This document shows positions 51,260 through 60,888 of a DNA stretch of 64,000 bases, piece by piece (positions within the stretch are counted from its first letter, which is position 1; every line of letters begins with the position of its first letter). The notes under the pieces are model-generated. The model saw only the letters and a list, made by a program, of their open reading frames with translations, was not told where the DNA came from and made no database searches. Both the position numbers and the translations under genes were made by a program. Source of the DNA: JBNAGF01 sp049801055 (lineage in GTDB: Bacteria; Pseudomonadota; Alphaproteobacteria; Rhodobacterales; Rhodobacteraceae); NCBI RefSeq assembly GCF_049801055.1, contig NZ_JBNAGF010000006.1, forward strand, positions 62,001-126,000. Direction: 5' to 3'.

Positions 51260-51832
51260 TCAGAAAAGGCTCCGCAGATCCAGTACGGGCGCATCGCGTT
51301 CCACTTCAAATGCCTGAGCGCCGCTGCCAGTGATGATCTGCACCTCTAGTTCGCGAGCATTCTCAAAGGCGCCGAAATAAGCAAAGGAGATTTCGGTCAG
51401 TTCGTTTGGGTTGCCGCAAGTGAGCGTGTATTCTGCGTGAAATTCGGTATGCCCGGCCTCGTCGGAATGGTCTTCGTGATCGTCATGCTCTTCATGCTCG
51501 TTGTGGTCTTCATGAGCCTCTTCGCCTTCCAGCCCGGCGCTGGCCAGTGTCACCGAGCATTCAGCAGCAGCCGGCATGACAAACAGGTCCAGCGGAGCCG
51601 CGAGCCGTGCAACGGCGGAATCCACGGCAGACCGATCCGCTTCGCTTTGTGCGGCATATTCGAACCCGACGATATCCGCTCCCGGGGCCTCGAACTCCAT
51701 GACGACCGTCGTGCCGTCGATGGCAATGTTCAACGCGCCCACACCGTGTTCATGGGCGTCAAGCTGGCGCGTACCCTCTGCCAATGCCGGAAGGGCAGCT
51801 AGTACGGCGAGGACGGAGAGTGTCAGTCTCAT
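51260..51832 (-). CDS. DUF2796 (ZrgA-like) His/Glu-rich periplasmic protein
   Basis: 190 residues with a signal peptide (MRLTLSVLAVLAALPALA-EGTR). QLDAHEHGVGALNIAIDG is the DUF2796 signature near the mature N-terminus. The middle is a stretch rich in histidine, aspartate and glutamate (residues 103-130, HEDHNEHEEHDDHEDHSDEAGH), a typical zinc-binding loop. It probably captures zinc for the adjacent ABC system. It sits directly after zur. Confidence 0.85.
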   Translation of the reverse strand: MRLTLSVLAVLAALPALAEGTRQLDAHEHGVGALNIAIDGTTVVMEFEAPGADIVGFEYAAQSEADRSAVDSAVARLAAPLDLFVMPAAAECSVTLASAGLEGEEAHEDHNEHEEHDDHEDHSDEAGHTEFHAEYTLTCGNPNELTEISFAYFGAFENARELEVQIITGSGAQAFEVERDAPVLDLRSLF

Positions 51833-51862
51833 AGCAACTCCAGTGAGGATGACATCAGAAGA

Positions 51863-52249
51863 TCAGGCTGCGCAGCGGCAGCACTGCCCGTGAATTTCAA
51901 CAATATGACGATCTGCGCAAAACGCGCTTTGATCCGTCAATTCGGTCAGTTTCGGCAGAAGACCGCTTCCATCGTGTTCTTCGACAACGCCGCAATCCTC
52001 GCAGATTGCCAGAACCGGGACGCTTTCGTCGTGGCTGCAGCGGCAGGGGACAAAGGCCTTTTTCGATTCCAACCGATGCGCACGCCCCTGATCCGTCAAA
52101 GCCGAAAGCGTTCGATACACCGTCGGCGGCGCGATATCGGGCTCGTTCGCCCGCAATTCCTCGAGAATTTCGTAAGCTGTCATCGGTTTGTCGCGTGCGT
52201 TCAGCACGTTCAAAACGTCATCCTGCCGGACAGTCGCGCGCTTTCTCAT
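51863..52249 (-). CDS. zur: Zur-type Fur-family zinc regulator
   Basis: 128 residues: winged-helix DNA-binding domain with PPTVYRTLSALTDQGRAHRLES, then the dimerisation domain with CRCSHDESVPVLAICEDCG and C-terminal CxxC (CCRC). The extra cysteines and the zinc-uptake context support Zur and not Fur. It heads the operon with the DUF2796 protein and ABC genes. A palindrome lies 24 bp upstream, so autoregulation is likely. The ribosome binding site is AAGGAGG. Confidence 0.85.
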   Translation of the reverse strand: MRKRATVRQDDVLNVLNARDKPMTAYEILEELRANEPDIAPPTVYRTLSALTDQGRAHRLESKKAFVPCRCSHDESVPVLAICEDCGVVEEHDGSGLLPKLTELTDQSAFCADRHIVEIHGQCCRCAA

Positions 52250-52272
52250 CTTGAGGCTTCCTCCTTGTTAGG

Positions 52273-52296
52273 TTTGTTATTTTATGAAGTAACAAA
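52273..52296. promoter_or_regulatory. Candidate Zur box
   Basis: The inverted repeat TTTGTTA (52273-52279)/TAACAAA (52290-52296) is perfect, spans 24 bp with an AT-rich centre, and lies 24 bp upstream of the zur ATG. Its GTTAT...GTAAC core agrees with Zur-type AT-rich palindromes of alphaproteobacteria. The promoter it covers serves the whole metal operon. Confidence 0.6.
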
Positions 52297-52668
52297 CGGC
52301 AAGGCTTGTTGGATGGGCAATGCGGGCCATAAGGGGACAAAAACTAAGGTGAACACGTCCAAGTTCTATTGCGGAACTGGAGCAAATCAAGCCTCCAAGT
52401 TGAACCTAGCCCGCACCGGTGCTCTTAGGGATCTAAGTCAGGAACGCCGAACGAGGATATGTTTCTCAAAGCCGAATCTGGCTTGGGTTTGAGGTTTCCA
52501 ATACGCAGGCAGCGACGCCAATCGAATGCCGGCTTTCCAATCGTCAGCTTTGTCGGCAATGTACGCGCAATGCGCGACCGTGTTTGGCCAACAGCACTGA
52601 TCGAAAAACCTCCATCCGGCAGTTAAGGTTCTGTGGCGTGGTTCATTGGACCACAGTGAACTGATTGC
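52297..52668. other. 372-bp gene-free stretch
   Basis: No coding or structured element is convincing between the zur promoter and the HxlR gene. Confidence 0.5.
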
Positions 52669-53013
52669 TCAAGCCTGTTCCTTCGGTCTGGGCATTTTGT
52701 CTGCATTCTGTGCCGTCCATTGATGCATTTGCAGGAGCAGAGGGACCAAGCTCTCGCCCAGAGGCGTCAGGCTGTATTCCACGTGGGACGGTAGGGTCCG
52801 GAAGTCTTTGCGGGAAACAAACCCCGACTCCTGCAACTCGGTGAGTTGGCGCGTCAAGGTGCGGTGAGTTATGGCACCGAGGTTACGTTGAAGCTGATTG
52901 AACCGGCAGCTTTCTTGGGCCAGCCAGTAGATGATCAACAGCTTCCACCGACCTGAAATTGCAGAGATCAGAGCCTCGATCTGGCAGTGTTCTTCGGGAG
53001 CACCTTGCTTCAT
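52669..53013 (-). CDS. HxlR-family transcriptional regulator
   Basis: 114 residues with an HxlR winged helix: CQIEALISAISGRWKLLIIYWLAQESCRFNQLQRNLGAITHRTLTRQLTELQESGFVSRK (residues 10-69). The HxlR cysteine near the N-terminus (C10) may sense thiol or quinone stress. It is divergent from an FAD oxidoreductase gene, 85 bp away, and probably represses it. Confidence 0.9.
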   Translation of the reverse strand: MKQGAPEEHCQIEALISAISGRWKLLIIYWLAQESCRFNQLQRNLGAITHRTLTRQLTELQESGFVSRKDFRTLPSHVEYSLTPLGESLVPLLLQMHQWTAQNADKMPRPKEQA

Positions 53014-53031
53014 AGTGGTATCCTGAATGAC

Positions 53032-53051
53032 CGTACTTGCTAGAATGTACG
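53032..53051. promoter_or_regulatory. Candidate HxlR operator
   Basis: CGTAC (53032-53036) and GTACG (53047-53051) form an inverted repeat in the 85-bp region between the divergent genes. HxlR proteins bind short GTAC-type palindromes. Prediction by position and symmetry. Confidence 0.45.
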
Positions 53052-53098
53052 TATGATCCTAGCTGGCGATCAACGCAATCAACCGCAATGAGGTCCGC

Positions 53099-54190
53099 AT
53101 GTCCAAAAAGAAAGTTGTCATCGTTGGTGGAGGCTATGTTGGATTCGAAGTCGCCAAGGAATTGGAGGCTTACGCGGACATCACTGTGATCGAACAGCGT
53201 AAGGCATTCGTGTTACCGCCTGCCGCGATCCGTGCGCTGGTTCAACCCGAATTGCTGGACGAGATCATATTGCCCTACGACAACCTGTTGAAGCATGGAA
53301 AGGTCGTGCGCGGCCGCGCCGTATCAGTTGCACAATCCGAAGTCATTTTGGCGTCCGGGGAAGTGGTGCCGGCAGACTTCATCGTTGTCGCTACCGGATC
53401 GTCCTATGCCGCACCATTTAAACCTTCGGGTGAGAGCATCGCCGATTTCCGTCAGGCCAGTTCGGAAATCAGTGCGCAATTGAGAAAGGCGAAGTCCATT
53501 GCAATTGTCGGGGCAGGGGCAGTCGGGACAGAGCTTGCCGGCGAAGTGGCCTCGGCACAGCCGGAGAAATCCATCACGCTGATTTCATCCGACGAGACCC
53601 TGTTTCCGATGTATCCGGCGCGGATGGGTGCGCAGCTAAAACGCAAATTGGAGCAGCTTGGCGTGACTGTCATTCTCGGCCAGCGGGCCAAGGATTTGCG
53701 CCACTTGGATCGGCCCTACGAAGGCTCTGTGACCTTGACCGACGGGCGCAACATTGAGGCTGATCTGATTTTCCCAGTGGTTGGGTCAAAGGCCCAATCG
53801 ACTTTGCTGGAAAGCCTGCCGGGGGTAACGCATGGATCTTCGGGCAGGGTCAAGACAGACAAGTGGCTGCGCCCGTCCGACTATCCGAATATCTTCGTGG
53901 CCGGAGATGTTGCCGAGGTGGGCGACGGAATGACAATCGTTGCAACCACCCGCCAGAATCCTTGGTTGATCAAGACACTGAAGAAGGTTCTTGAGGGTGC
54001 AGCCCCCGAGAGCCTGCGACCCTACAGTCCATGGAAGAAAGCGCCCATCCTCCTCCCACTTGGCCCCGTGATTGGCAACAGCTGGATTTTTGCGACGCTC
54101 GGTGACCGGGGCACGCGTATGATGAAGGGAAGAGATCTCTTCATTCCGAAATACCGCAAGGCGTTCGGACTGAAATACCGGGGAATCTAG
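53099..54190 (+). CDS. FAD-dependent oxidoreductase (NDH-2/AIFM2-like)
   Basis: 363 residues: FAD motif VVIVGGGYVGFEVAKELE (residues 6-23), NAD(P)-binding motif SIAIVGAGAVGTELAGEVAS (residues 137-156), and the FAD-closing motif NIFVAGDVAEVGDG near residue 270. It resembles the apoptosis-inducing-factor-2/type II NADH dehydrogenase-like group, which often reduces quinones. The divergent HxlR gene suggests induction by electrophiles or quinones. There is no membrane anchor. Confidence 0.85.
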   Translation: MSKKKVVIVGGGYVGFEVAKELEAYADITVIEQRKAFVLPPAAIRALVQPELLDEIILPYDNLLKHGKVVRGRAVSVAQSEVILASGEVVPADFIVVATGSSYAAPFKPSGESIADFRQASSEISAQLRKAKSIAIVGAGAVGTELAGEVASAQPEKSITLISSDETLFPMYPARMGAQLKRKLEQLGVTVILGQRAKDLRHLDRPYEGSVTLTDGRNIEADLIFPVVGSKAQSTLLESLPGVTHGSSGRVKTDKWLRPSDYPNIFVAGDVAEVGDGMTIVATTRQNPWLIKTLKKVLEGAAPESLRPYSPWKKAPILLPLGPVIGNSWIFATLGDRGTRMMKGRDLFIPKYRKAFGLKYRGI

Positions 54191-54357
54191 TCTTTGAGTT
54201 CATGTCGGGATCTGTTCCTGGTCGCCGACATGTCGCGGCAAACAGACGTTCGCTAAAGTGCCTCAATGATCTGCCTCGTGTGTTTTCGAGGTGTCTGAGC
54301 CCGCGTCGCGAATGGTCGATGTTCCACGAAACCAGCGGCCCCATAATCCTGCCGTCA

Positions 54358-56022
54358 CTACCGGTTATCGCACCCCAATTGGAACCCGACATTGCAATGC
54401 TCTTGTAGCCTTTTTGTGTCCGCATCCGTCCAGCCCCGAGGGGCGGTTACTTCGACCCAAGGCGAAACATAGTCATGGGCAAAATAGGCGTGGCCGTGGC
54501 CGGGTGGGGCGCCGAATGACAAGGCCATGTCCAGCGCAAGCTGAAACTGGGTGACAACCGGTATGAAAACGAGATGCTTGGACACGTCTTCGGCAGGTGG
54601 ATCGTTCATCCATGGCGGCGCGCGCCACAGGGAAAACGGGTCATAGAACACAATCGGGTCACTTGAATACTGCAGAAAGACGATCCGCAAGCTGCCCCAA
54701 TTGGCCTCGGCATGGGTCGCGTCGGCAAAATGAGAGGCGTAGCGCACAAAGGATCCGTCTTCGATTGTCGGCAGGACCCACGGGCTGCCCGGACGACGGG
54801 CATTCTGGATGCTCTGCCAGAACCGTGATGGGAACGGAGGTCCGGCCCAAAATGCCCCGTCAATCGGGTCATCGACGAGGCGGAAAAGATTGGTGACATA
54901 CATGGACGACCACGCACCGAGACTGAGCCCGTGGGCATAGAGCCGGGGGCGGTTGTCAGCAGGCAGGGTCTTCCAGTGCTGGTGAACCGCTTCGAGAAGG
55001 GCCGTGGCCTGATCCAGACCTGTACGCGTTTCAAGGATCAGCGCCAGAGGCGATTGCAGATAGGAATACTGTGCGCTGACTGTCGCGATATTGCCGTTGT
55101 GCATGTACTCCACCGGATCGTGGGATCCGGGGTCCATCCAGCCTGTGCCCGTCGGGCTGGTGACGATCAGCACCTCGCGTTCGAATGCCCTGAGCCGTTT
55201 GAGCTCTGCCAGGGCAAGCGCGGCCCGTTCCTCGGGTGTTTCGCCATTGGCACGGCCGACATAAACCCGGATCGGATCCATCGCAGGCTTCCCGGTGAAC
55301 GCTGAAATGGCGTTAGCATTCGGACCATCCATCACGAAATCCCTGCCGGGTTGCCCCATGGCCCCCCAGTCGATCAGCGACGCAGCCGAGCCGGACTGGT
55401 TCGGGTTGACAGGCAGCGGAGGGGCCACGTCAAAGAGTTGCTGTGCGGCCTCATAGCTTTCATCAAGCCCGGTCACGATATGATCGAGAAGTCCATCGCG
55501 GGTGACAAAGAATAAGATCAGGGCAACGGTGATCACACCCAGAACGTTGGCGCGGCGTTCAGGCATGAAGCGATAGAACCGGGATCTGATCCAGCGAAAT
55601 AGTGCGGCGGTCAATGCGCCAACGGCAAAGGCGCCGGAAAAGGTAAGAGCGGCAACGACGAGGATCGTCGTCAGGTGCTTGGCTTCGGCGGGCTCCATGT
55701 CCATTTTGACGCGCAGGTCATTTTGCCACTCAAGACTGTTGGTTACAGTCCAGACTGCCAGTGCCACCACTGCGGTCGCGAACAGGAGATTGACGACCAA
55801 CGCGGGTCTGCCCCGAAGTTGAGGGAAGTCAGCCGCCCGCCAGATCAGCCCAACCGTTTTACCCAACAGGTATCCAAGGGCTATCACAACGCCTCCCAGA
55901 ACACCCTGAACGACCGGTCCGCGCGGGATCAGAGAGGGGGTCAGCGAAGCGGCAAAAAAGAGCAAGCCGAGCAGCACACAGGGGATCGAGAATCCTGCCA
56001 AAAAAGATCTGATCCGGTTCAT
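54358..56022 (-). CDS. Membrane-anchored alpha/beta-hydrolase family protein
   Basis: 554 residues. About four N-terminal membrane helices (residues 10-185) precede a large cytoplasmic or periplasmic alpha/beta-hydrolase domain. The nucleophile elbow is GLSLGAWS near residue 375. VLIVTSPTGTGWMDPGSHDPVEYMHNGNIATVSAQYSYLQSPLAL is a family-specific segment of the pfam10081/15420 type. Substrate unknown. It stands alone with no operon partner. Confidence 0.8.
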   Translation of the reverse strand: MNRIRSFLAGFSIPCVLLGLLFFAASLTPSLIPRGPVVQGVLGGVVIALGYLLGKTVGLIWRAADFPQLRGRPALVVNLLFATAVVALAVWTVTNSLEWQNDLRVKMDMEPAEAKHLTTILVVAALTFSGAFAVGALTAALFRWIRSRFYRFMPERRANVLGVITVALILFFVTRDGLLDHIVTGLDESYEAAQQLFDVAPPLPVNPNQSGSAASLIDWGAMGQPGRDFVMDGPNANAISAFTGKPAMDPIRVYVGRANGETPEERAALALAELKRLRAFEREVLIVTSPTGTGWMDPGSHDPVEYMHNGNIATVSAQYSYLQSPLALILETRTGLDQATALLEAVHQHWKTLPADNRPRLYAHGLSLGAWSSMYVTNLFRLVDDPIDGAFWAGPPFPSRFWQSIQNARRPGSPWVLPTIEDGSFVRYASHFADATHAEANWGSLRIVFLQYSSDPIVFYDPFSLWRAPPWMNDPPAEDVSKHLVFIPVVTQFQLALDMALSFGAPPGHGHAYFAHDYVSPWVEVTAPRGWTDADTKRLQEHCNVGFQLGCDNR

Positions 56023-56237
56023 TGCCCTCTCCCGGCAGTTCAGTCGTGGCAGTTGGCACGAGATTCGTAAAAGATGCCATCGATCATACTATTTGCAAGA
56101 AGAGTATCCGGTGGGTGTGGAATGGGAGAGATCAGTTCCGAACGGCCACTGACACTGGCCCGTTACGCGGGGCAGGGGGGCGAGCGGCGCTGAGGTCCGG
56201 CATGCGGGACTGCCGGCATGTGGCGCGGTTTTCTTTG

Positions 56238-57791
56238 TCAGTAGCGAAAATGCCGAAGCACCTTCGGATCTACACAGGCTGCAGCAAGAAGCCCGCCCCA
56301 TAGCGCACCGGGAATACCCGGACTGGCCACGTCCTGACCTGCCAGAAAGAGACCCGGAATGGGTGTGCTGGCCCGAAGTCCGTCGCACATGACACGTTCG
56401 GGTGTCACGTCGAGCCCATAGAACGCGCCCTTGCGATGTCCGGTGAAGGTAACCGTGGACAACGGCGTGGCCAGTTCCCGGTAGACCACAAGTTTGGCGA
56501 GTTCGGGGAAATGGTGCCGGAACTGTGCCATCAGCGTGTTTTCGGCCCGGCGTTTGAAGTCCGCATAATCGTCGCCGCGCTCGTCCGGATCCAGGTCGGC
56601 CCAGGGCTCGACGCCTGACCAGTCTGACCAGACGATAAACTGCCCCATATGCCGGCCCTCCGGGCCGGGATCATGCGCCGGATTCTTGATTGAGCCAAAA
56701 GACGCAACCATGCACGGCGGGGGGGCATCCGGTGCTGCCGTCCAGATCACGTCGGTTTCTCCTGTTGGATAGATCCAGTGGTTCGCCCGGGTGGCTCCGG
56801 CGGCCTCGACATCGCCCTCGAAACCCAGAAACAGAGTGTAATGCGCGATGCTGGATGGCAAAGCGCGGATTCCGGCGATCCAATCCTGATGCCCGCATGT
56901 CTCGGGGAGCAGGTGGTCGACAGTTTCACGGGCGCCGATATCCGAGATCACGGCCTTGGCCCGGATTTCGGTCCCGTCGTCGGTCCGGACGCCGACAACA
57001 GCATCCTCGTCGAACAACAGCTCAGTGACATGGACACCCGAGCGGGTTTCGCCGCCCTGTTTGGCAATGGTTGGGAGGATGTGATCGGCAAACGCAGGGC
57101 TGCCACCAACCGGATACCACGACCCGCTTTGCAGATATGACGCGGAAATCAGGGCGTGCATCGCAAAGCTGGCCTTGCTTGGCCGTCCTCCGTGGTCGCC
57201 CCATTGCGCCGCCATCACGGCGGCCAGCTCCGGATCGTCAGTGATGTCGTCAATGACTTCCTTGGTTGTCCGGGCGCACCATTTCTGAATGGCCCGACGG
57301 TTCCACCAATCCAGAATGTCACCGGCGAATTCCGGCATCGCGCGTGTCGGGATGATCTTGAAGAAAGTCTCGCGGGCAGCGCGCAGTGCGCGGGTCCACG
57401 CTTCGATGGCGTCGGCCTGATCCGGGAAACGGTCCTTGAGGTCCCTTTCCTGCGCCTCAAAGGGGCGTGACAGGGCCAGCGGTTCTGCCGAGCCAATGTG
57501 CAGAATGTCATAGACGGAACCCAGCGAAACAAGTTCAATCGGGGTGTCCGACAGCCAGTCAAGCATCTCTCGGTCACGATCATCCGGCGCCAGCCCGCTG
57601 AGGTAATGAATGCCGACATCCCATGAAAACCCGTTGCGGGAGAAGCTGTGGGTCAATCCGCCCGGCGTATGGTGCTTTTCCAGCAAAAGCACCTTTTGCC
57701 CGACATTTGAGAGTGCGGCAGCTGCCGCCATCCCGCCCATACCCGAGCCGATGACAATGGCGTCCCATTGGGTTGTGTCTGTATCAAGCAT
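56238..57791 (-). CDS. Phytoene-desaturase/RetSat-like FAD oxidoreductase
   Basis: 517 residues with the FAD dinucleotide fold DAIVIGSGMGGMAAAAALSNVGQKVLLLEKHHTPGG (residues 10-45) and the C-terminal FLAGQDVASPGIPGALWGG segment, features of the carotenoid isomerase/retinol saturase-type NAD(P)/FAD oxidoreductases. Its substrate is likely a polyene or other hydrophobic molecule. Its ATG overlaps the stop of the NTF2-like gene by 8 bp, so they are co-translated. Confidence 0.85.
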   Translation of the reverse strand: MLDTDTTQWDAIVIGSGMGGMAAAAALSNVGQKVLLLEKHHTPGGLTHSFSRNGFSWDVGIHYLSGLAPDDRDREMLDWLSDTPIELVSLGSVYDILHIGSAEPLALSRPFEAQERDLKDRFPDQADAIEAWTRALRAARETFFKIIPTRAMPEFAGDILDWWNRRAIQKWCARTTKEVIDDITDDPELAAVMAAQWGDHGGRPSKASFAMHALISASYLQSGSWYPVGGSPAFADHILPTIAKQGGETRSGVHVTELLFDEDAVVGVRTDDGTEIRAKAVISDIGARETVDHLLPETCGHQDWIAGIRALPSSIAHYTLFLGFEGDVEAAGATRANHWIYPTGETDVIWTAAPDAPPPCMVASFGSIKNPAHDPGPEGRHMGQFIVWSDWSGVEPWADLDPDERGDDYADFKRRAENTLMAQFRHHFPELAKLVVYRELATPLSTVTFTGHRKGAFYGLDVTPERVMCDGLRASTPIPGLFLAGQDVASPGIPGALWGGLLAAACVDPKVLRHFRY

Positions 57792-58173
57792 GTTCTCTCT
57801 CCCGTGTGTCGCCCGGCACGATGTCCCAGACCTCGGCGATCCGACCGTCGACGATGCGCCACACCACCACGACGTCTATGGCAACTGGCTTGCCCCTGAA
57901 GGCCAGCGTGTTTCGTGACTGCACGACAACCAATTCGTTACCAACAGGTGTGGCCGAAACAGGATGAACCTCAAAGGAACCGCCCGACGTTGCGCTGATC
58001 GCTTCAAAGAACGTCCGGACACCATCCACTCCGTGATAGTCTCCCTGCAGTTCGGGAAGATTGGGGTTGGCGTAGTGCCAGATGACATCTTTGGCGAACA
58101 GATGCCTTGATGCGGCGAGGTCGCGCAGGTCAAGGCGCTGCAAAAGCGCGATATTTGGATGGACTTCGCTCAT
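57784..58173 (-). CDS. NTF2/SnoaL-like protein
   Basis: 129 residues of the NTF2-like fold (VWRIVDGRIAEVWDIVPGD near the C-terminus; LRDLAASRHLFAKDVIWHYANP near residues 16-37). Such proteins are small isomerases or ligand-binding dimers. It is translated together with the FAD oxidoreductase (8-bp overlap), so a shared substrate is likely. Confidence 0.85.
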   Translation of the reverse strand: MSEVHPNIALLQRLDLRDLAASRHLFAKDVIWHYANPNLPELQGDYHGVDGVRTFFEAISATSGGSFEVHPVSATPVGNELVVVQSRNTLAFRGKPVAIDVVVVWRIVDGRIAEVWDIVPGDTREREHA

Positions 58174-58492
58174 ATCTGTTCCTTCGCAGGAAACCGGAGG
58201 AGCCAGTCGAATTCATTGCCGGTTTGATCTAGGGTAGCACTTCGCGCCTGTGCGCGCGTTGATCGGCATCAACTTAAAGCTCCGAACAAAGTGCGGGATC
58301 CGCCGTCAGCCGGCAGGGTGCCAAAATTGCTTCAGACCAAACCAGTGATTTTCGGCCCCTCAGCCGGCTAGTCCTTTCGTATCAAACACAGCGTTTCAAA
58401 GCGGACAAAGATTGCGAAAGGTTGAAAATCTGCTTCACTTTCCTCATCGGATTCTGTCCTCGACAGTGATGGGCAATTTGGAGGTATTTGGT
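58174..58492. other. 319-bp divergent promoter region
   Basis: This gap separates the leftward NTF2/oxidoreductase pair from the rightward MBL-fold gene. It contains the strong GGAGG ribosome binding site of the latter (58480-58484) and no gene. Confidence 0.5.
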
Positions 58493-59935
58493 GTGAAACG
58501 AAACAGAGTGATCAAAGGGCTCCTGTCGGGGCTTGCGGCCTGCGCCTTGATGGTGGGAGCTGCAGCGGCGCAGGTGCCGATCGGAGAGCCGTCATCGGAC
58601 GAGGACATTCAGGCCGCACTGGGCGGCGGCGTGCCGATGGGGCGCTGGAAAGAAGGCCTGACATTCGAAGGTATCAGCCCGCAACCCTGGCTGAAAAGCG
58701 CCGCGAACTGGTTCCCGGGGACCGAAGACGTTCAACCCAACGAGATGCGGATCATCTTCATGGGGTCGGCCCCCTTTATCCGCCCCGGACAGATGAACAC
58801 CGCCATTCTCGTGGAACTCGGCAACGGCAAGATCTTCATGTTCGACATTGGCGAAGGATCGCCCTCGAACATTATTGCCAGCGGCTATGCGCTGAACCAG
58901 ATTTCCGATGTGTTCATCAGCCACCTTCACGTCGATCACTTTGGCGGTCTGCCATACTTGTGGATGTTCGGCACCTGGGCTGGCGGCTGGCATGAGAACC
59001 TGACGGTTCACGGACCCTCGGGCCGGACCGAGGAATACGGCACCAAGACCATGGTGGAGGGCATGAAGATGATGACCGGCTGGCACCGGGACGCATTCAG
59101 CGTGTTCCCGGTGGGCAAGGGCTGGGACATCGTCGTCAATGAATTCGATTTCCGCGACAATGGCGGCGTGATCTATGACGAGGACGGCGTGCGGGTCATT
59201 CACTGGCAGCGCAGCCACGCCAAGGACGGCGCCTCGGGTTATCGGCTGGACTGGAACGGCATGTGCTTCATCTGGACCGGCGACGGGCGCCCGAACATGA
59301 TCGATATTCCCTTTGCCAAGGGTTGCGACGTGTTCGTGACCGAACAGCAGCAGGAGATCCTCGAGATTTCCTCCGGGGTGCAGGGGGTTCCGCCTTTCCT
59401 TGGACGTTACACCGTCGATACCCACCACACGCCAAGCTACGCTGCGGGTTACATCGCCAATCTCATTCAGCCGCGTCTGCTGATGAACACGCATTTCAGC
59501 TATGATCCTTACCAGATCGAAGAAACCGTGGCCGAAATCCGCGAGCACTGGAAAGGGCCTTACCATTTTGGTGCCCCGGACGGCATTGTGGTGAATGTGA
59601 CCAAAGATCAGATCTGGGTCCGCGAAGGCATCCTGCCGGACTTCCCGAACTCACGCTCGCCGCAGTTCGATTTCTCCAACGGTCAGCTGGTCGTGCCACA
59701 CCCACCGCATCAGCGCGCGGATATTCAGGAGCCTTATGTGCGTGAAATGGAAATCGACCCCAAGCTCTACTATCCCGAGGGGTATCACCCGGAGCTGCTG
59801 ACCGAATGGCCCGTCGATAGCGATCTCGTTGTGCCGATCGAGAAGCTTCCGGATGCGCTGAAGGAGAGCATGGGAGCCGCTTGGCGCCTGCGCGAGGCAA
59901 ACCAGAAAGTTCTCAGGGAGCAGGGCGAAAACTGA
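58493..59935 (+). CDS. Exported metallo-beta-lactamase-fold hydrolase
   Basis: 480 residues. The best start is GTG at 58493, with GGAGG at ideal spacing and a following signal peptide (VKRNRVIKGLLSGLAACALMVGAAAAQVP). Upstream in-frame ATGs would bury the signal peptide. The MBL zinc motif HLHVDHFGG (about residues 142-150) and later metal ligands (WTGDGRPN; DTHHTPS; MNTHFS) are present. It faces the periplasm and probably hydrolyses a small ester or lactone. It may act with the exported amidohydrolase and outer-membrane barrel downstream. Confidence 0.85.
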   Translation: MKRNRVIKGLLSGLAACALMVGAAAAQVPIGEPSSDEDIQAALGGGVPMGRWKEGLTFEGISPQPWLKSAANWFPGTEDVQPNEMRIIFMGSAPFIRPGQMNTAILVELGNGKIFMFDIGEGSPSNIIASGYALNQISDVFISHLHVDHFGGLPYLWMFGTWAGGWHENLTVHGPSGRTEEYGTKTMVEGMKMMTGWHRDAFSVFPVGKGWDIVVNEFDFRDNGGVIYDEDGVRVIHWQRSHAKDGASGYRLDWNGMCFIWTGDGRPNMIDIPFAKGCDVFVTEQQQEILEISSGVQGVPPFLGRYTVDTHHTPSYAAGYIANLIQPRLLMNTHFSYDPYQIEETVAEIREHWKGPYHFGAPDGIVVNVTKDQIWVREGILPDFPNSRSPQFDFSNGQLVVPHPPHQRADIQEPYVREMEIDPKLYYPEGYHPELLTEWPVDSDLVVPIEKLPDALKESMGAAWRLREANQKVLREQGEN

Positions 59936-60021
59936 TAGGCAGGTTTGCCCCTGCAGTATGAACCCGGCGCGTGCTGCGCCGGGTTCCTTGTTTCGATCGT
60001 GCTATGTGGCCAACAGCTGTT

Positions 60022-60852
60022 TCAGAAGAACACAGACAGTCCCAGCTTGATCTGGCTGTCCGGACCGCCGGTTGGTTTACGATCCAACGCGTAGTAACCA
60101 AGGCTGAGATCAAGCGCCGTTCCCTTGGCTTCGTTGATGATCGATGTCTTGCCGACCGTCAGTCCCACCGGAATGGTCCAGGCTTCGCGGCTGCTAGGAG
60201 CCTTCCAGTTGTATGAGAGCACGTTGTTGTAACCAAAGTACCAGCCTTTGCCCAAGCCATAAGTCAGAATCGGTTGCATGATCGATACGCTGAAATCGTT
60301 TTCCCCCCAGATATGCCCGAGCACGCCCCCCCATGACAGATCGCCGGTCTGACCGAAGACAACAAACGCAGGACCTGCGCCCCAGCCCGCGCCGGCCAGT
60401 GCGGAGTCGGTTCGCGTCGGCAGAGAGACCTGAAGACCGTAACCGATTGCAGTTCCGCTTGGACCCGGCGTGGGAGAATAGAACGCCTGAATTGTGGTGT
60501 CGCCAAGACCCCAGGTCAGATCGTTTGCCGGCGACGGGGTGTTGTTCCCGGGCGGCAGGACCGCGCCCGGCTGAACGCCCTGAATCGGTATGATCCCCCG
60601 AAGAACCAGAGAGGCATTGTTCAGAGGGACCGAATAGACCGGTTGCAGTTGGAAATTGTAGCTGTCCTCATCAAACGTGCCGGTGCGGAAGGCAATCGTG
60701 TTGTCGGTGATCAGTGCCTTGGTGTCCGCAAGCGGGTTCGCCGCCTTGCGGGCAGCCTGACAGGCGGCATCGCAGGCGGCGGCACCTGATCCTGAAAAGA
60801 GATGGAGTGCCAGCGCTAGGGCAGGGACCCAGCCAAAGTGATTTCGCGTCAT
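60022..60852 (-). CDS. Outer-membrane beta-barrel transporter-like protein
   Basis: 276 residues with a signal peptide (MTRNHFGWVPALALALHLFSGSGAAA) and an alternating hydrophobic pattern ending in phenylalanine (LGLSVFF), as in outer-membrane barrels. The barrel looks like the meta-pathway phenol-degradation transporter family (FadL-like short barrels). It follows the amidohydrolase gene in the same direction by 36 bp. Confidence 0.75.
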   Translation of the reverse strand: MTRNHFGWVPALALALHLFSGSGAAACDAACQAARKAANPLADTKALITDNTIAFRTGTFDEDSYNFQLQPVYSVPLNNASLVLRGIIPIQGVQPGAVLPPGNNTPSPANDLTWGLGDTTIQAFYSPTPGPSGTAIGYGLQVSLPTRTDSALAGAGWGAGPAFVVFGQTGDLSWGGVLGHIWGENDFSVSIMQPILTYGLGKGWYFGYNNVLSYNWKAPSSREAWTIPVGLTVGKTSIINEAKGTALDLSLGYYALDRKPTGGPDSQIKLGLSVFF

Positions 60853-60888
60853 GTTCGGTTCCTCGCCTGAGAAAATGCAGCGGTCAAT

